Of a stretch of DNA of 64,000 nt, positions 25,501 to 37,890 are shown piece by piece. The stretch is from contig JAANDG010000154.1 of NCBI GenBank assembly GCA_036852015.1, forward strand, positions 186,001-250,000. The letters run 5' to 3'. Position numbers and translations under genes: made by a program. Under the pieces are notes generated by a model. That model did not search any database, was not told the origin of the DNA, and was given only the letters and a program-made list of their open reading frames with translations. Source of the stretch: Pelodera strongyloides. Its lineage: Eukaryota > Nematoda > Chromadorea > Rhabditida > Rhabditidae. Numbering within the stretch: the first letter of the stretch is position 1; each line of letters opens with the position of its first letter.

Positions 25501-28500
25501 TCTGATACTTGTTCAACCGTAGTAGATCAAATCTCCTTTTTTATGGAAAGGGCAGAGTAGCAAAAATAACAGGATTTTTTTCTTACCTAGCACAGTTAAA
25601 CTTAAATTAAGTTGAGATATAAAAGATCATTTGTTTCTGAAGAACTTTTTATGGACGACCACAAACCAGTTAGTCAATTGAGAGAGAATTAAGATATGGT
25701 GTGATTTACACGTGCACTAAGTGGCGGACTAAGATAAGCTATGATTAAAACGCATAACTTCTCCGTGCACATTTTTTTTGGTGGCGCAGGCTTCCGCAAA
25801 CAATATTCACAACAACAGTTTCTTTCATGCGCCTGTAATTCAGCGCACCTTGTAACGAGACAAATATCTCCATTGCTGTTTGATAACTATGAAGAGACAT
25901 CAAGATTTCCTATTTCATTTAGCTTGACTATTTAGGACGTTGTTCTGAATGAAACGGATCGAGAGAATCAGGCAATGTTCTCATTCTCGTCACACAGCTC
26001 ATTTGGACAGGAGTCAACCAAATTATTTGGAATTTCCATTGTTTTGTCTGTTATTGTATTCTTTGTCGCTTTTATACAGGTAAAACATTGACTAATTCGA
26101 CTGCATTCTTCATTTTTTAAGTTATCTATTTTTAAAAAAGCACCGTTTTTGCTGACATATATTTTATAACTAAAATATGATCATTGCTACATCCTTACCT
26201 TCTAATGAAGAATATAAATTCTAGAGGTTATCATGGGAAATATCTGCGATACGGCAAGTATTCCGAGTAAAGAAAGCCTATGTGTGCAAATTGTTAAATA
26301 TGGACGTAGCATGGTTAGAATCTCGACAATCAGGACAAGTGGCATCAATGTTACACGAGTATGCTCTTACGTTTATATATATTCAATTTGTACCTTACTG
26401 TTCGTTTCAAAAACAACAACATTGCGTTGTATATGTCTTTACGCTTTTGGCCATATGTGGTTGAAAAAGTTGTATATGCTGGGTGAAAAAAATTCCCCCT
26501 AGAAAATTATCTCTTTAATTTAAGGCATGCCGATTCAATATACAATGGAATTGCGGACAATCTTCCACAGATTCTCTTCACGTTTTCCTTTGTAATATGC
26601 ACACTTTGCGTGTGTTTTTATATTCAATGGGACGTGACGTTAGTAATCATTTCTGCGGTCCCTCTACTTATTGGAGTTCGAGTAATATTCAGCAAGGTTA
26701 GCGTTATATTATTTCTTTATTTTGGATAGCCTGCATCTCGAGTACTCGGTTAGGTTTTTGTTTTACCATATGTGGACTGTTTTGATATGTGTTGTTTCAG
26801 TGGTTCTGCAAGAATGTAAATGAAGAAAATGAACTTCAAAACAAGCTAACGAACCTTGTTAATGAAACGTTCAGTTGCATTCGGACAGTCATCGCCTTCG
26901 GAGCACAAAAGCAAACAATCAATAAGTGAGAAATTGCTTTTTCTTTAAACTACATTGGTTTAATTGTCGTTTTATGTTAAACAATACTGAAACACGTTGA
27001 ACACGTTGAACACGTATGTTAGGGTGAAACAGCGTACCATATTTAGGTTTGATCGGCTGACTGTCGAACACAACAATTTAACGGAACAACGTTTGCGAAC
27101 TTCTTCAGTGTTTGATGCTCTGGCACAGGTTTTGGTAACGGAGCTCATGTTCACTGTGGCTCTCGCATACGGAATGTACAGGGCAGGATCGACATCGCCC
27201 GGCAAGCTCAGTGCGGTCAGTTGGAATCACTTGAGATGTACAAAATATTGTACTAATCGCACAAACATAAGATGTTGTGCATGTGGACTACGGATCTTCA
27301 ATACCAATTGTTTTGGAGACGTGCATATTGTCAAATTCTAGCTCGCGATCAACATGCTCTACGTCTGTGTCACATCAATTACCATCGGATTTCATCTGAA
27401 TGGAGCAAGTACAGCCAAACAGAACGCCAATGATTTGCAATCGATTTTACAAGAGGTTCGGTAATTAATTTGCATTCGCAAGTTGCAACTTAACCTTGTT
27501 TCAAAATTAACTCTGGGGATTTTAGGCTCCGCTTATTGAGAGTGAAGAGTGCTGTGATCACGAAGAAGCTAAACAAGACAAGAACTTGAAAAGGAGGGGA
27601 ATGATCGAATTTCGAGATATTCGGTTCACATATCCAAGTAGACCAGATGTTGAGGTAATTAATGTTTGCAAACAAAAACGTTAATATTAGGACGATTGAT
27701 TGATTATTTTAATTTACTCTGCTCTATATCTTGGAGACTGACCTTATGGTCCGTGAAAGGGAACAGCGATCCACTGGCGAGCAAAGCGTTGAATTACCTT
27801 AACGATTTTCTAGGTTCTCAAAGGCCTTTCCTTCACGGTTACATCCGGGGAACATGTCGCAGTGGTTGGGCCATCTGGATCAGGAAAGAGCACACTCACA
27901 GCACTATTATTGCGATTCTATGATCCAACAGATGGAGAGGTATAAATAAGAACTGGAAACGTTTACCATGAAAAGTGCTTTATGAAAAGAACTGATGCTG
28001 ATTGAACCTTAAAGTGAAATACGATCGGTTTTTAAGCACATCGAGTATGCTAGCATTCTTATGTGGCCTATTCAAATGATCATAATAAGCAAAAAAAATC
28101 GAGCTAAATTCGAGTAAAGTGGTATAAATACGCAGGAATTCAGTTGTCCACGATGCGTTTCAAAAACCGGCCGCTATTTCGCTTTACTGCTAAATGGATA
28201 TGACTTACCATTAGATCCTTTGGACTACTATTTTATAACTTTGATTCAGATTCTACTCGATGAGCGTGATATTCGATTCCTAAATCCATTCAGTCTTCGT
28301 GCGGAATGTTCACTTGTTAGTCAAGAACCAGTACTCTTCGATGGAACTATTTCTGATAACATTCGATACGGACGATTAAACGCTACCCAGGTGTGGTTGA
28401 AAGCAGCATGTATAGTCTTCACTCTTGTTTCGCTTATTGCCGAGCAGGTGTGTGCGGGGCTGTATTTGTTCTATTGCCCCCGTCTGTCAGGCCCTTATAG

Positions 28501-31500
28501 CTCAGTGGCAGAGCGTTGGTCTTGTAAACCAAAGGTCGGTAGTTCAATCCTGCCTGAGGGCAAAGTTTTGCACCGGTCAAAAAAGTTAAATTCATTTTTT
28601 TTCAGTCCGAAATAAATGAAGCGGCAAGAAAAGTTGGTATTTGGCAATTTATTTCGGCGTTACCAGATGGAATGCAAACAAGAGTTGGCGATAGGTGGGT
28701 GAACAAATTACTTATAGATAACAATGTACTTTCGTAACTATTAGTTTATGGGAAAAATACCTTGTGCGTATTTCAGAGGCATCCAGCTATCCGGTGGTCA
28801 AAAGCAAAGGGTGGCTATTGCTCGAGCTGTTCTCCGACGTCCGACTGTTCTAATCTTCGACGAAGCGACATCTGCTCTGGATAATAAGCACGAGGAAGAA
28901 GTTCAATCCTCAATTGATGCAGCCTCAGAAGGACTAACAACCATCACGATAGCACATCGGTAAGCAAGACTGCTCATCTTTGTAATTGAAAACTAAATAA
29001 AATATTCATAAAGATGCTAGGTTTCATTGCAATGCATTTTATTTTTGCAGTTTGTCGACAATTCGTAATGCCGACAAAATCATTGTAATTGAAGAAGGGC
29101 GGATTGTTGAAGAAGGGATTCCAGACCAACTTTTGGCCGACCCGAAAGGAAGGTTAGCTGATTTGGACCCAATCCACAATTTTTGTCTACTTGTGTAGAG
29201 TGCCGTTCGTCAACAAATTTTCACAGTTCCACTTCCACTGCTTATCTTCTGTCTGGGAACCGCGAGCTCTTCGCCTAATTTAGGTCAGCGGTCACTCCAT
29301 GCGCAACTTTTTTAAATACACACGTTTCATTTTTCAGATTCTACAAAATGTATAACGACCAGCGTCTCGACCAAATCGCCGCCGAGGTGCCACCACATGA
29401 TGTGAAGACGTCCGGAATTCTTCCAAAGTTTTCATTTTCGCCGGCCGACTTAAAAATGGTGGGAGATCAATTTTACTGGGATTGCTTAAAAAACATGAAA
29501 GGGACGACGGTTAGTCAACGTATGCAGTCATGCGTAGAACTGAAATGTGAATGTTTTTGCAGAACCGCTTTGCTCACGATCCCGAGACACAACGGCGTGC
29601 GTGGGCCAGGTCCAGTCTGGGTGCCCACAAAAAATTGGGCAAATCATACACTGTTCTGTCAGCCGAAAGGGACAAACTGGCATTGCCTGTAATGAGCAGG
29701 TGAGAAATGAACAAAAAATATAGGGTTCAAAAATCAACCGCATTTGTGAGAATATGCTCGGTGAAATGTGTTCCGGCTTCCCGAGAAAATTGGCCTCCGG
29801 GAAGTTTAAAGGCCAGTTCGTCCGGCTTCAGAAATGAACCGGACCCCGGTGCACCGTGTCTGCGGATTCCGTTGATATAACCCGGTACACTTTACACTTT
29901 ATCTTTTAAATGTGTTCCCTATTTTAGAAAGAGAAGTCAGCGAATGGATTACAAGTATTCAATGAACAACTTCATTGATATTGATGTCGATTTGGAAGAG
30001 AATGACACAAACGAGGTAAGCAATACCTCGTTTTTATTTAGCATTTTTGTCTTTACTACGTCAATTGTTCTTTTTTTATCCTTTAAGATATGTGCAAGTT
30101 GTAGCAGCATAAGACGTAAGTAGAAATGTCTGCTCATTGTGTGTAGTTTCGTAGAATTAACAATTTTCGAAACCTGTTGTCGTGGTATTATCTTTAGATT
30201 GTAGGTTTGCGTATGTAGTAGACTCTTACTCTATTTCAATGCCAAATATTGCACGTATGCAACTGCTCTTTCATCCAGCCCAAAAAGAAAAAGAAAAAGT
30301 CAAAATCCATGGAAATGCCGAAAAAACAGATCCTCAAGGGTGTCAAGGTAGAGTTAGTCGTGTGCACGACCATGCGTTTAATGCGTTTAATAACAAAAAC
30401 CTCATCGCATATCATAACATGTTTTTGACGTGATTTTTTTTTGCTAACACCTGACAATTATTTACCCTTTTTATTGAATTGAGTTTTTCAACGCGTTTTA
30501 TTTATTTTCGCATTTGTTTGGACGGGACCTTTGATACCTTTATTTTTCTTCTACTAACATTTAGGATTTGGAAAATCACTCACACGCACCGCTTGTCGAC
30601 CACAAGGACGAGGTGGACAGTGTAGTATTCAAAGTAGTTTATTATAAATAGAAATGTGTCATCCCTGATGTTGAGTCTGATCTGCCGCAACCCTGATGTA
30701 CGTCTTCAGCTCCTCTGGAAACCCTCTAGGCATGTATTATTCCCGATGTGTGGACTCCATGTGTGCTGTCTTTCTGTTTTCCCTGCACGTTTGGTTGTCT
30801 TTATTTCATGTTTCATTTTCCCGATTCTTAAAAAGGGTCTCCTGATTTTCCCGTTGTGATGCGTGGTAAAAGCTCTGGTTCAAACACAAAGAAATCAAAC
30901 ATTGTCTACGACCGAGAATGTTTCAAGGACCTTTAAAATGCTTTCATTATCACAATCTTCCCTTGCTTCTTTGAGTTTTTTTCGGTTGCTTATAAGAATG
31001 ACTAATTGTACAACGGCAAATCAGATGTGTGGTCAAAGAAGTGAAAATAAATCGGAATTGAAGTTTCTTTGGAGTGTTTCTTTTCTTCGAATTTTTGATA
31101 AATTACCGTCTGTACAATTAATCATAAACACGGCAGAATTTGATGATATCCACAAAAATCACAATTGTGGACATCATCATTGACGCTAGAAATACTGTGA
31201 CGGCTAGTAAATAGTGCTTTTTTAGCTTCCCGGCAAGAATACAAATCTGAATGCAATGTGGACACTCATCCGTTCTTACAAAAGTGGATGGAAACATCTG
31301 GGCTCTGCCATTCCAATTACCATAATCAGAGCCTTTTTCTATCTTCTCATCTGCTTTGAGCTGCCAAAGTTCCTGGAGGTTAGCTATTTTACATGTCTTT
31401 GTTTTTTATATGTAGCACGCGAAGCAACTTAGCTTATTACACGAGAAGAGAAGCTGTTACACGAGAAGCTTATTACAGGCTTAAACTAAGGATCAGCGTA

Positions 31501-34500
31501 GGATTGAAATCCACATACACAAATATTTCAGTTGGCTACAATTCCCGAAGATGATCGCTCACAGGCAATTTTCATCACAGCTTCAATTTTCACTGCGCTA
31601 ATCATTGTTAAAACAATGTTTGACGCGATGGGGGTATGTTTGTTCACACTCTCCCAGCCTTGCTGTTCGATTCATTAATATAGTTCATTCAGTATCACGT
31701 CAAATAAGTTTTTTATACCTAATTTGTTCTATGACTCTGAGAATTTTTCCAGAGACTTTTCATTGCACTCTACGGACACGGCTTCTGTAAATATATGCGC
31801 GGTGAAATGTTCCGCAAGGTAAAGTTCAGTATTTCAATTTCTCTATCTCTTCTCGTAATCAAAGATCAGAGATTGCGTTTCTCACTTTTTTTTCAGACAC
31901 ATTAAAATAACTTTCAGATTCTTCGACACGGAACGGCTTATTTTGACGAGGAGAAAAATACACCTGGCCGTTTGGTGCATAAGGTCATCAATGATACGAG
32001 CACTCTGGATAAGGTACCGTTCAAACTACATTGTCTTCAGTATTCAAACCGTTAGCTTTCTGATCATCCTTATTATTTTCCCACCGGGAGAATCTTGCTG
32101 TTTCTTGAAATTAAGTTTGCCGTCATCGTTAATTATTAATTTGCTTCTTCACTTTAGTGCTATTCATTTAGATTGTGGGACAAAAACTGGACATGCTCAT
32201 CCCAGCACTTATGTGCTCTCTGATTGCACTCGTTGGTAGGCGCAGCATTCCAAATTAGTTCTAGTTTTTATGATAACACGCTTTTCCATGAAAGTCACGT
32301 GGCGGATAATAACTTGTGTTCTTGCTTTAGTTGCATCATTTATCAACTGGAAGCTGACGATCATCTGTGGATTTCAATTCCCAGCTTTCTTCTTGTTCCG
32401 ATTAGTGCAGTTAAAAGAAGGAACAAAACGGCAACGAAGAATGTTAGATGAGGAGAAGAAGGCTGCGAATGTAAGTCACTCTTCACAGTTGTTTTTCTTT
32501 GTTTTTCAGATTACTATTTTTTTCGACATGAAATCATAACTATCATTCGAGGACTGAGGATTTCAGCTGGCTACCGTAGTCCTCAGCAACATGTCAACGA
32601 TCAAGGCGTACAGTCTGCAGAAACACTTCTATTGCGTTTTCGTCGGAGCTTTGCATCCTGTTGCCAGGTAAGTTCGAAGCAAATAATTCATCATGACATT
32701 CTCAGAGGTATCACACATATGTTCGCGGCTAACAGCTAATGTGTGTTTTAACAGTTCACTTTAATTGGCTTGATAGCTTCATAATACATAATAAATAAAT
32801 AAAAAAAAATATTCCAGCGCCATGAAGAAGCAGTCAGTCATCAGTGCATTTGTGTATGCGTGTCAATATTCATTCACATTTATTTTAATTGCAATTACCA
32901 TGTATTTTGGAATTAAATTCATGGAAAGTGGACAAGTTACGCCCGGCGACTACTTGAGGTAAAGTTTAGCAGTGATAGTTACGAAGGGTTTCTTCAGCTT
33001 CTCAAAGTAGAAGAAAGTGACATAATTTTCCAAAGGCTTATCCTCCGTAGTAACGTTCTTTTCACAAGTAAGCGGAATGAGGAGCATTCTTTTCTCCAGG
33101 GTGATGTTGCTCACGCAATTCGGAGCCAACTTCTTCTCTCAATTGATTGCTTCGGTGAGCGATTTGAGCAAAGCGAGAATTGCCGCCGAAAACATTCTTG
33201 GAGTCATTAAAGAGAAGGCGGTTGATATGGACAACTTATCAGATGAAGGACTAAGGCCGGTAAGTTCTACGGTTTTTATGGTTGAGAACTGGACGCTTAG
33301 AATCTTAAGCATACCGTTTGCTTCATTATTTAACAATGAATTCTGACAATGAAATTACTTGCACAACATAGGACATGCCACATCAAAGGTAAAATTCCAC
33401 AATTTTACTTTATTGTGAGCGAGACAAAGAATTAAGCGTATACGTAACGTATTTTCTTCCTATTCTTGCTCTTTTTGTTCAATAAAATATTCAGAAACTG
33501 CAAGGTCACGTGCGCCTCCACAATGTCCACTTCCGCTATCCATCACGTCCGGTTGTTCCAATACTGAAGGACCTTAATCTGAAGGTTCGAATTAGCCCTC
33601 TTACTATTTAACATAAGCTATTTTCGTGAATCTTAGTCTTAGAACATCTCATTCAGATCTCTGCCGGCCATTCTGTTGCGATAGTTGGGCCAAGTGGCTC
33701 AGGAAAGAGCTCAATATTCGCATTACTTCAGCGAATGTACTCGCCGACAGATGGACAAGTCGTATGTCCCTTTTTCTATTATTTCTGTCAATGTCAGAAA
33801 ATTGTTCGGGCATTACAGGTGTCATTCGATTTTTGATCCCGAACATTGTTTCCCATTGAGAGATGCAACGAAATAATATTTTTTCAGATAATCGACAAAT
33901 ATAATGTGAGGAGTATAAATCCTGCGTACCTTCGACGTACTATCGTCTCGGTTGGACAAGAACCCACACTGTTCTCATTTACAATACGAGGTACTTTCTT
34001 CAAACGCAATGCTTAGCTACTCTTGTTGGTGTGCAATATATAAATAGTTAATATGGTTGAGAATATATGTCTATAATTCTCCTAGAAAACATTGCGTACG
34101 GTCTTCACGATGAGGAAAGCACATTGGAGAAGGTCGTAGCCGCTGCAAAAGTGGCAAACATTCACGATTTTATTGTTTCTTTACCACAGGTAGGTTCCAT
34201 GCATTGTTTCGTATCATATGAATTCAGTTGGTAAGTGGAGATTGTCTTATTAGATAGTTTATTACTAATAAGTGCAGAATTGGTTCTTTACTAACAACTG
34301 CAGAACCGGTTCTTTCAGGGTTATGACACTGAAGTCGGTGAATTTGGTGCTCAGTTGTCTGGAGGTCAAAAGCAAAGAATTGCAATTGCCAGAGCAATTA
34401 TAAGAAATCCAGTTGTTTTGCTTCTTGATGAGGCAACAGCAGCATTGGACAGCTCTTCAGAAAAGGTATCTACTTTCCTTTCAGTTACAAGAAGTTGAGA

Positions 34501-34905
34501 GTTGATTGCCTCTCTTTCTGTCTTTCTCTCACTCCTCCATCTCTCTCTTTCGATAAATGTTAGAAAAAAAATGTATTGTAAACGTTGACAAATTTAATCA
34601 ATACTTTCAGTATGTGCAAGCGGCTCTGGAAAAGGCCTCAAAAATGTGCACGTGTATACATAGTACGTTTTGTTTTCTTCTATTGGTTTTTTATCGATTT
34701 TTTCATGTATTACTTTTGTCGTTTTTCAACTTTATAAATATTCTTTATCATAATCTCCTTTCCAGTCGCCCATCGCCTGTCTTCAATAAGAAATGTCGAT
34801 AAAATCTACGTTTTGGTTGAAGGCGAGGTAGTAGAGGAAGGAAGACATAATGATCTAATGGAACAACAAGGTCTTTACTACGAAATGACACAAACCATGA
34901 AGTAA
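22540..34905 (+). CDS. P-glycoprotein, full-size ABC-B multidrug transporter
   Basis: Full ABC-B transporter in about 35 exons, roughly 1,400 residues by hand count, with start ATG at 22,540 and stop TAA at 34,903-34,905. The order is TMD1, NBD1, linker, TMD2, NBD2. NBD1 (exons 27,527-29,152) has the A-loop [10 protein letters not shown], Walker [11 protein letters not shown]-loop SQEPVLF, signature LSGGQKQR, Walker [13 protein letters not shown] and H-loop IAHR. NBD2 (33,495-34,905) has [43 protein letters not shown] and IAHRLSS. Both ATP sites keep the catalytic Glu. The family exports lipophilic drugs and xenobiotics across the plasma membrane, and in parasitic nematodes P-gps are studied for drug tolerance. 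The N-terminus is Lys/Glu-rich and the linker (29,339-30,636) is longer than usual, which explains the length. The first intron is about 2.3 kb. The short exons around 30,565-30,636 and 32,172-32,340 are the least certain. Confidence 0.95.
28491..28562 (+). tRNA. tRNA-Thr (UGU anticodon)
   Basis: A 72-base cloverleaf. The acceptor stem GCCCTTA pairs with TGAGGGC, the anticodon stem TTGGT with ACCAA and the T stem GGTAG with CTGCC. The anticodon loop CTTGTAA gives TGT, so threonine. No intron. A TTTT run follows at 28,566. It lies in the same orientation inside a P-glycoprotein intron, between the exon ending GCTACCCAG and the one starting at 28,606. Confidence 0.95.
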
Positions 34906-34945
34906 AAGCAGTTACAAGCACAGTGTCATTCGTATTTTTACGCCC

Positions 34946-34951
34946 AATAAA
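34946..34951 (+). promoter_or_regulatory. polyadenylation signal of the P-glycoprotein gene
   Basis: AATAAA 41 bases after the stop codon, at the usual nematode spacing. It is the first such hexamer after the coding region. Confidence 0.65.
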
Positions 34952-35726
34952 TTATGTAGTTTTTCGTAGCAGAGCTTTGAGCTAGATAGTTTATTGTCAA
35001 GCACCATAAAGTTATGCCGGGACAACCGACACCGGTAATTTGCCGCACTTCTTTACTTTTATTATCAGACATTATTTTATTTCATTTTCGCTTTTGTTGT
35101 TTCTGACATGGATCTTACTCAGAATTGCTCTGTTGTATTGGCATAGAAATATAGAACGTTTTTGCTGCCTCAACCACGATATTGCCGCTTTACTTATTTC
35201 CATGCCTGAACTGGGCGTATTCATATATTAGATTGATGCGTTATTGTTTATTACTTTGTTTTGAAATGTATTGCTCACAATCTCATACTTTATAAATTAT
35301 CGCGCGTTGTGTCAACTTTTTCAATTTGCTTTTTTGAACCCGACTGATGAATAAATGTATGATATTCATCTTCAATATTGTTTCCGTGCTCAAACACATC
35401 ACAAATGACTGCTATGTTCACATGCCTTCATGTCTGGAAATGTTTGTCTGTAAAAACCAAATATTTTTATTCCTCATCTGGGCTTCTTTAATTACTTATT
35501 TTTGTACGATGCCGATGTCCGCGTAGTTAACTGCTAGTTTGTACACTGAAACAATGAAAGCAGTAACGTTAAATACGCAACTTTGAATACCCTGATGATA
35601 AGCTGAAGAACCTGAACATTGACAGTTGACGTATAAATATCAGATGTTCCAATTCTGGTTTTTGGGACATTGAACAACACCAGACATTCCACCAGTAAAG
35701 TATAAGGTGTTACGTTGGATGGTTGG
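34952..35726. other. convergent intergenic spacer, nothing seen
   Basis: AT-rich spacer between the 3' ends of the P-glycoprotein gene (plus) and the cysteine-rich secreted gene (minus). No supported exon, RNA or repeat. Confidence 0.5.
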
Positions 35727-36864
35727 CTATATAGTGGCTAAATAGCTACCGTAAAAGGAATAGTTTTTAATAATCAATGAGTATGGTAGGAAATCACGGA
35801 AATCACGAAGAGAGTATCTCTTACACTGAGTGTATTGGTCATTGTTGAACTTGTCTGTGCAGCACACACCAATGGCCATTCCGTCTTGCGAGCATGTCTC
35901 GCCCACTCCACAAACGTTCAGTTGGGTTTGACAGTCCTGGACCATTGGAGGCACCTGCATATCGTAATATTAATAATTAATTGATCTTACTCACCCACAG
36001 AGTTAGTAGGACGGCCTCGTATATGTAATGGTAAAAATACGGAACTCTGAAAGATGGAAACAGATAACATGAAATGAGACCTTTAAGGAAACAGTTGGCA
36101 GAAAATACAGTAAAGGCAGAAAATAAATGGCAGAAAATACAGTAAAGCAAAATGGCAGAAAATACAGTAAAGGAACGGCAGAAAACAACAAACCTTATAT
36201 TTATTAACACCGAAGGTTTCGTTGAGGAAAATGCGGTCATAGCGACAATGGGTAGTCATTGTGAATGCTCTTCCATCTGAATAAATGTAGGCCGTTAATG
36301 GTTTAGAGGTTGGTAATGGAGAGAACTGCCCTCACTTCCATAGTTAGCTAGATAAAGTGTTACCATTCTCGAAAAAAAAACGCCAGCAAATGAGTGTGGC
36401 ATTGTGTCTCGCTATTTCGCAATGACGTTTCTGCTTTTCTTTATTATTGTATGTTATTGTATTTTAACCCAAAAGAGTTAATGCCATGGCCATTGCACCT
36501 ACGGTTATGAATAAGTCTTCCAACAGCACTTACATGAGAGGTACGATTTCACGCACTGTTCGAGTGTACTGAAGGTGGTCTTGATTGTGCGAGGAACACA
36601 TCCCTGTCGGAGAGCGTAGCAACGTCCACTTTCTTCGTACCACTGAATGAGATAAACATTTACACTCAGCTAACTACTGTAAAGACACCTACTGGTCGTG
36701 TTTAATTGTCTCAGACCTACCACAATTGGTTGCTCATTATATGGTTTTCCACCACATTGAGGCACGGTCGGCTTTGGAGGCTCTGGCTCGCTGGCACCCC
36801 CTCCGTAGTAGTCATAGTCACAATATACGACGGCAATAAGAGCCACAACAAACAGGCACTTCAT
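35727..36864 (-). CDS. small secreted cysteine-rich protein, Kunitz-like
   Basis: The start at 36,864 gives a signal peptide (MKCLFVVALIAVVYC), then an acidic, Tyr/Gly and Pro-rich spacer with one Cys (exon about 36,864-36,721). The next exon, about 36,645-36,541, reads WYEESGRCYALRQGC and then TFSTLEQCVKS, like the second half of a Kunitz/BPTI domain with its GRC, GC and EQC cysteines. An exon near 36,276-36,193 (THCRYDRIFLNETF) and one near 35,957-35,840 (CQTQLNVCGVGETC then VCC) follow. The stop is at 35,727, or earlier if one more intron exists. The family is inferred from cysteine spacing. It may act as a secreted protease inhibitor, but the Kunitz match is partial. A minisatellite sits in one intron. 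Confidence 0.6.
36096..36186. repeat. intronic minisatellite
   Basis: Four to five copies of GGCAGAAAATACAGTAAA with small spacer differences, inside an intron of the cysteine-rich secreted gene. Confidence 0.8.
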
Positions 36865-37890
36865 ACTGCAATGTGTATGTGACGTTGCTGTCTACGAAAA
36901 AAGAGCAACTAAGATGTTAATGTGCCAAACCAAGACGATACCACACCACTAGACACTAGAATTACTCGAATACATTATGCTAAGTAATGATTACATCTTC
37001 AAAGCCACACAATGTGATGGTTTCAAAATTAGCAAGAAATGAGAGCCATAAAGTACAAATGAATTCTTGGGTAGGAAAATATTAGAAGGAAATCCGTTTG
37101 ATGCTGGCAAACTCGGGCAGTCCACAATGGTTGTTGGTCGTAATATTCCTTGTTTATATAGTGAACGATTTCTTTTCATCGCAATTTACTGTGGGAATTT
37201 AACGCAATCGTTATTTACGACAATACGAAATGCAAAACTAAGTTTCTTTTAAAAAGAGTGTAGACGAAAAACTTCCTGAAGTGATTCTGTAAAGAAAACG
37301 ATGCTATGGTGTGAGTGATGGTGATTACTTTTTGTTGAAACAAATATATAACACGACTCTTCTTCGACATTGCGAGTAGAACCAATTTGCTATTTTAAAC
37401 CCCATTTTGCGAGATGCGGTTCAAACATACATACGCAATACGCTGCATATACATTTTATTATATTCAGGTCACATACTCGATATGAAACCTTCAAATGCA
37501 CCTATGTCTATAGTATTTACTAATAACGCAAAACAAATTACTTGCCTCGGAATGTTTTTCTAAATGCCATCTGTATGCCATCTGTTCGCCATCTGGATGC
37601 AAAGCCCAATGTTGTTCACTGTACTGACTGTGTGTATTGCAAACCTTTTTTGAACGTTCATTATGACGAGAAATACTGTTTTTTATTTATTTATCACAAG
37701 AATGCTTCATTTTAAAATCCAAATCCAGTATAGGACGATTTCCTCCTCTGAGCATGATGTGAGCCGTGTCTTGCGGGTATCTAAAACTGCGACTGAATGG
37801 TATATGTTGGCACCTTTTTAATCAATTTGTTGAAACTAATAAACTTTTTGGGAGAGAAATGGCACTATGCAAAAAGCGATATGCAGAAGA
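36865..37890. other. intergenic, no gene supported
   Basis: Spacer between the start of the secreted protein gene and the 3' end of the channel gene, both on minus. It probably holds the promoter of the former. Short open frames are not convincing. Confidence 0.5.
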
